Source: Methanobrevibacter sp. (GTDB lineage: Archaea; Methanobacteriota; Methanobacteria; Methanobacteriales; Methanobacteriaceae). From it: a stretch of DNA of 57,652 nt. A program made the position numbers and the translations under genes. The DNA is taken from positions 1 through 57,652 of the forward strand of contig JAFRFB010000030.1 of the NCBI GenBank assembly GCA_017434555.1, given 5' to 3'. The notes below the pieces were generated by a model. The model was not told the DNA's origin. It searched no databases and saw only the letters and a list, made by a program, of their open reading frames with translations. Position 1 is the stretch's first letter, and the number at the start of each line of letters is the position of its first letter. This document shows positions 54,800 to 57,652 of this stretch, piece by piece.

Positions 54800-56047
54800 A
54801 TGCCTGAATTATTAGCTCCTGCCGGAAATTTCATATCACTGCGTGCTGTTTTAGAAAACGGTGCTGATGCAGTTTATTTTGGCTTGAATGAATATAATAT
54901 GAGAGCGAATGCTCGAAACTTTTCTATTGATGATTTGGCTAAAATATCTAAGATTTCTGAAGAATATGGGGCGAAAACTTATTTATGCACTAACATTATT
55001 TTAAAAGAATCTCAAATAAACGAGCTTAAAAATAATCTTGAAAAGATTTCATCTTCACAAATCGATGGGCTTATTTTATCTGATATCGGATTAATAGAGG
55101 ATGCTGTATCACATGGTCTTGAAGCACATGTAAGCGTTCAGGAAAACGTAACGAATTCACATACGCTGAAAACTCTACATAAACTCGGTGCTAAAAGGGC
55201 AATTTTATCCCGTGAGTTGTCCATTGATGAGATAACTGAAATTACCTCCAAATCTCCAATTGAAACTGAAATATTTATTCATGGGGCAATGTGCATGGCA
55301 ATTTCAGGCAGATGCTTTTTAAGCTATGGTCTTTATGGAAGAAGTGCAAACTGTGGGGATTGTCTTCAGCCTTGCCGTAAAAACTGGACTTTAACCTTTG
55401 AAGAATCTCAAAATGATGCAGTTTCAAATACTTCCGATGTTTTGGACGAGTCCTTTGTCATTTCAGAGGCTTATGATGACACATACAGGACTAACTTTTT
55501 TTCACCAAAGGACATGTGTATGATAGAACATATCCCTGAATTGATTAAAACAGGTGTATCATCATTTAAAATTGAAGGAAGAGCACGCAGTCCGGATTAC
55601 GGCGCAATGGTAACTTCTGTTTATCGTGAAGCTATTGATTCTTATTTGAATAATCCTGATGAATATGAATTCAATCCTCAATGGAAAGAGGAACTTGAAA
55701 GTGTTTTTAACAGGGGATTTGACACAGGATTTTACTTTGACATTCCATGTGAAACCAGTGAAACCAACCAATCCAAATATGTTAAAAAGGACATTGGTCA
55801 GGTCGTTAATTATTATAATAAAGTTAAAGTTGCAGAATTAAGGATATGGGACGATTTAAAGATTGGTGATAAAATCATGGTTCAGGGTGAAACCACAGGA
55901 TCTGTTACCCATACAATTGATTCCATGCAGATTGAAGGTAAAGACATTAAGGAAGTTTCAAAAAATTCAAATGTAGGTGTTTTACTTCCTTATAAAGTTA
56001 GAAAAAATGATTATGTTTATAAATTAATTGAGAGGTCACAACAATGA
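54800..56047 (+). CDS. Peptidase U32 family protein
   Basis: A 415-residue U32 family member. It starts MPELLAPAGNFISLRAVLE, has NGADAVYFGLNEYNMRANA near residues 20-38, and the family hallmark EIFIHGAMCMAISGRCFLS near 156-174, with a Cys-rich CGDCLQPCRKNW segment at 189-200. Most relatives, such as TrhP, UbiU/V and RlhA, act in RNA hydroxylation or ubiquinone-related hydroxylation and carry an Fe-S cluster. Here the target is unknown. The stop overlaps the cfbC ATG (ATGA), so the two genes are translationally coupled. Confidence 0.9.
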   Translation: MPELLAPAGNFISLRAVLENGADAVYFGLNEYNMRANARNFSIDDLAKISKISEEYGAKTYLCTNIILKESQINELKNNLEKISSSQIDGLILSDIGLIEDAVSHGLEAHVSVQENVTNSHTLKTLHKLGAKRAILSRELSIDEITEITSKSPIETEIFIHGAMCMAISGRCFLSYGLYGRSANCGDCLQPCRKNWTLTFEESQNDAVSNTSDVLDESFVISEAYDDTYRTNFFSPKDMCMIEHIPELIKTGVSSFKIEGRARSPDYGAMVTSVYREAIDSYLNNPDEYEFNPQWKEELESVFNRGFDTGFYFDIPCETSETNQSKYVKKDIGQVVNYYNKVKVAELRIWDDLKIGDKIMVQGETTGSVTHTIDSMQIEGKDIKEVSKNSNVGVLLPYKVRKNDYVYKLIERSQQ

Positions 56048-56838
56048 TTAAAAAAATAGCAATTTATGGAAAAGGCGGAATTGGAAAAAGTACGACTGTA
56101 GCTAATCTCTCTGCTACATGGGCAAGTGATGATTTAAATTGCCTTGTCATCGGTTGTGATCCAAAAGCAGATACCACACGTACATTATATGGGAAAAGAA
56201 TTCCAACTGTTGTTAACACTTTAAAGGATAATAGAAATCCTGAAAGGGATGATTTGGTTTTTAAAGGATTTAAGGATATTTTATGTGTTGAAAGTGGAGG
56301 TCCTGAACCAGGTGTTGGATGTGCCGGACGTGGTGTAATCGTTGCAATGAAAAGACTTGAAAAGATCGGCATTTTTGATGAAGACCTCGACGTTGTCATA
56401 TATGACGTATTAGGTGATGTGGTATGCGGAGGTTTTTCAGTGCCTTTGCGTGAAAAATATGCTGATGAGGTATTGATTGTTACATCAGGTGAATATATGT
56501 CACTTTATGCTGCAAACAATATTGTCCGTGGTGTTAAAAAACTTAAAGGTAACTTAAGTGGTATTATCTGCAATTGCCGTAATGTTGACAATGAAGAAGA
56601 AATTGTTAACGAATTCGCTAAAAAAATAGGCACACATGTTATTGGTACAATTCATAGAAGTAATTTGATTCAAGATGCTGAATTAGATGCAAAAACTGTT
56701 GTAGAAAAATACCCTGAAAGTGATGAAGCTGGTGAATACTTCGAGCTTGCTTCAAGTATAATGAATAATGAAAATATCTCAATTCCGGAACCTATGGATG
56801 ATGAGGAATTTGAGGAATTTTTCAAATCTTTTAGTTGA
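56044..56838 (+). CDS. cfbC: Ni-sirohydrochlorin a,c-diamide reductive cyclase, reductase component (CfbC)
   Basis: A NifH-like ATPase of 264 residues that delivers electrons to CfbD during synthesis of coenzyme F430, the nickel cofactor of methyl-CoM reductase. It starts with the P-loop IYGKGGIGKSTTVAN (residues 7-21), has GCDPKADTT near 38-46, the cluster cysteines in GPEPGVGCAGRGV near 86-98 and DVLGDVVCGGF near 121-131. It overlaps the U32 gene by four bases, with GAGGTC at 56031 as ribosome-binding site. CfbD is not in the window. Confidence 0.9.
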   Translation: MIKKIAIYGKGGIGKSTTVANLSATWASDDLNCLVIGCDPKADTTRTLYGKRIPTVVNTLKDNRNPERDDLVFKGFKDILCVESGGPEPGVGCAGRGVIVAMKRLEKIGIFDEDLDVVIYDVLGDVVCGGFSVPLREKYADEVLIVTSGEYMSLYAANNIVRGVKKLKGNLSGIICNCRNVDNEEEIVNEFAKKIGTHVIGTIHRSNLIQDAELDAKTVVEKYPESDEAGEYFELASSIMNNENISIPEPMDDEEFEEFFKSFS

Positions 56839-56843
56839 TTAAT

Positions 56844-57494
56844 ATGAAAAAACTTTGTATCTTTGATTTTGATGGGACATTATTCGACTCAGTAGAAGAT
56901 GTCGTAATATGTTTTAATGAAGTATTGTCAGAATACGGCTTTCCTACTTTAACGAGAGATGAGTATATTCCTTGTTTGGGTGGAAACATTGATGACATTG
57001 TTTCTAAAATATTGGGACCAAATAGCACTCCTCAAAATATAGAAAGCATTAAGAAAACCTACTTGGATTTATATGCTTCCTCTAAAAAGGAAAAAACTAT
57101 TCCGTTTCCGGACGCTAAGGAAACTCTAAAATATTTGGAGGACAAAGGAATATTGCTTGCTATAAATTCAAACAGATTAAATTTTTCCTTGAATGAATTT
57201 GTTTTAAAATATCTCTCAGATATAGACTTCGTATCCATTGAAGGACAAAACATTGACTCTCCGCCTAAACCGGACCCATTTGGAGTAAATAATATTCTCA
57301 ATAAGACAAATTTGAGTTCGGATGAAGCATTGTATATTGGAGATTCAATGACTGATATTAAAACGGCTCAAAATGCTGGTATTGATTGTGTAATTGTTGA
57401 ATGGGGATATGGTGATGAAACTGCATTTAATCATGATTATCCATTAAAGGTCATCAGTGAATTTTCACAATTATATGATTTATTTGATTTTTAA
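56844..57494 (+). CDS. HAD-superfamily phosphatase (phosphoglycolate phosphatase-like)
   Basis: A 216-residue HAD hydrolase. Motif I DFDGTLFDS (nucleophile Asp8, acid Asp10), motif II INSNR near 113-117, a Lys in the PPKPDPFG segment near 147 (motif III) and GDSMTDIKTAQNAG near 167-180 (motif IV) are all present, with a small alpha-helical cap. Phosphoglycolate phosphatase or a related small-phosphate phosphatase is likely. The ATG at 56844 is used; an in-frame TTG lies at 56835 in the cfbC overlap. It follows cfbC directly. Confidence 0.88.
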   Translation: MKKLCIFDFDGTLFDSVEDVVICFNEVLSEYGFPTLTRDEYIPCLGGNIDDIVSKILGPNSTPQNIESIKKTYLDLYASSKKEKTIPFPDAKETLKYLEDKGILLAINSNRLNFSLNEFVLKYLSDIDFVSIEGQNIDSPPKPDPFGVNNILNKTNLSSDEALYIGDSMTDIKTAQNAGIDCVIVEWGYGDETAFNHDYPLKVISEFSQLYDLFDF

Positions 57495-57512
57495 AAAAAG
57501 TTGAAGAAAAAT

Positions 57513-57652
57513 GAGACTGTCCAATAAATAATTTTTTCTAATTTTTTTATTTTTTTGCTTATTATTGTTTTTAAATTTCTTAATTTTTAATTTAGTTTTT
57601 TAAAAAGTAGTTAATTATAAATATGTGAGAAGATAAATAGTTATTTAACGCA
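57513..57652. mobile_element. Probable insertion-sequence end, truncated by the window edge
   Basis: GAGACTGTCC at 57513-57522 starts 18 bases after the HAD gene stop and resembles the reverse complement of GGACAGTCCCC at 132-142. The remaining 130 bases are AT-rich with no transposase ORF, so only an end can be seen and the body would lie to the right. The match is short, so the identification is tentative. Confidence 0.35.

Overview
The window is about 57.6 kb of AT-rich archaeal chromosome. It most likely comes from a methanogen of the order Methanobacteriales, with Methanobrevibacter the best guess. Methanogen-specific genes support this: AtwA (methyl-CoM reductase component A2), CfbC (coenzyme F430 synthesis), MfnB (methanofuran synthesis) and an archaeal RibC. 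So do archaeal information genes (eL43, RpoP, a Brix protein, Pcc1, prefoldin beta, deoxyhypusine synthase) and archaeal lipid synthesis (geranylgeranyl reductase). The genus is inferred from gene content, low G+C and the recurrent GGTGA ribosome-binding sites. Both ends of the window carry a similar GGACAGTC/GACTGTCC end-like sequence, so this looks like chromosome bounded by two insertion-sequence copies whose bodies lie outside.

Layout. 0.3-5.3 kb: a YitT/YczE-like membrane protein, uvrA, a palindrome-rich intergenic stretch and a DUF368 membrane protein. 5.4-12 kb: an archaeal SF2 helicase (DUF5814), a HerA-like ATPase (DUF853), an unknown protein, a Uri-type GIY-YIG protein, a TPR protein and DUF371. 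12-16 kb: tRNA-Leu(GAG), galU, a radical SAM/SPASM enzyme overlapping a small CxxC protein, an unlisted 47-residue ORF and an aldo/keto reductase with Fe-S motifs. 16-20.5 kb: a metal P-type ATPase behind a triplicated promoter-operator array, an HTH-CBS regulator and deoxyhypusine synthase. 20.5-28 kb: DUF5654, pyrF, the cbiMNQO cobalt transporter, then ribC, a GT2 glycosyltransferase, DUF2304 and a CCG/LUD iron-sulfur pair. 28-32.4 kb: mfnB, guaB and the conserved archaeal cluster eL43-rpoP-brix-pcc1-pfdB-DUF3194. 32.4-33 kb: a 695-base intergenic region with candidate small RNAs. 33-35.8 kb: a HisA-like protein, a 59-residue membrane protein, a CDF metal exporter and a PfkB kinase. 35.9-45.3 kb: a 2558-residue DUF4011 helicase-nuclease coupled to uvrC. 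45.4-57.5 kb: a zinc-ribbon membrane protein, atwA-usp, a GT39-like protein, a ferredoxin-geranylgeranyl reductase pair, galE, an unknown coiled-coil protein, purF, a U32 peptidase, cfbC and a HAD phosphatase.

The most unusual features are four. (1) A 13-bp palindrome, AAAGTA-W-TACTTT, is iterated in duplicated promoter modules before the metal ATPase and recurs before ribC and before a candidate small RNA, suggesting an uncharacterised regulon. (2) The giant DUF4011 helicase carries roughly 980 residues of acidic tandem-repeat sequence between its nuclease and C-terminal domains, has an altered nuclease motif, and lies 9 bases upstream of uvrC. (3) A radical SAM/SPASM gene overlaps a small CxxC protein gene, with a tiny uncharacterised ORF beside them. 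(4) Several intergenic regions are strongly structured and may encode small RNAs or regulatory leaders.
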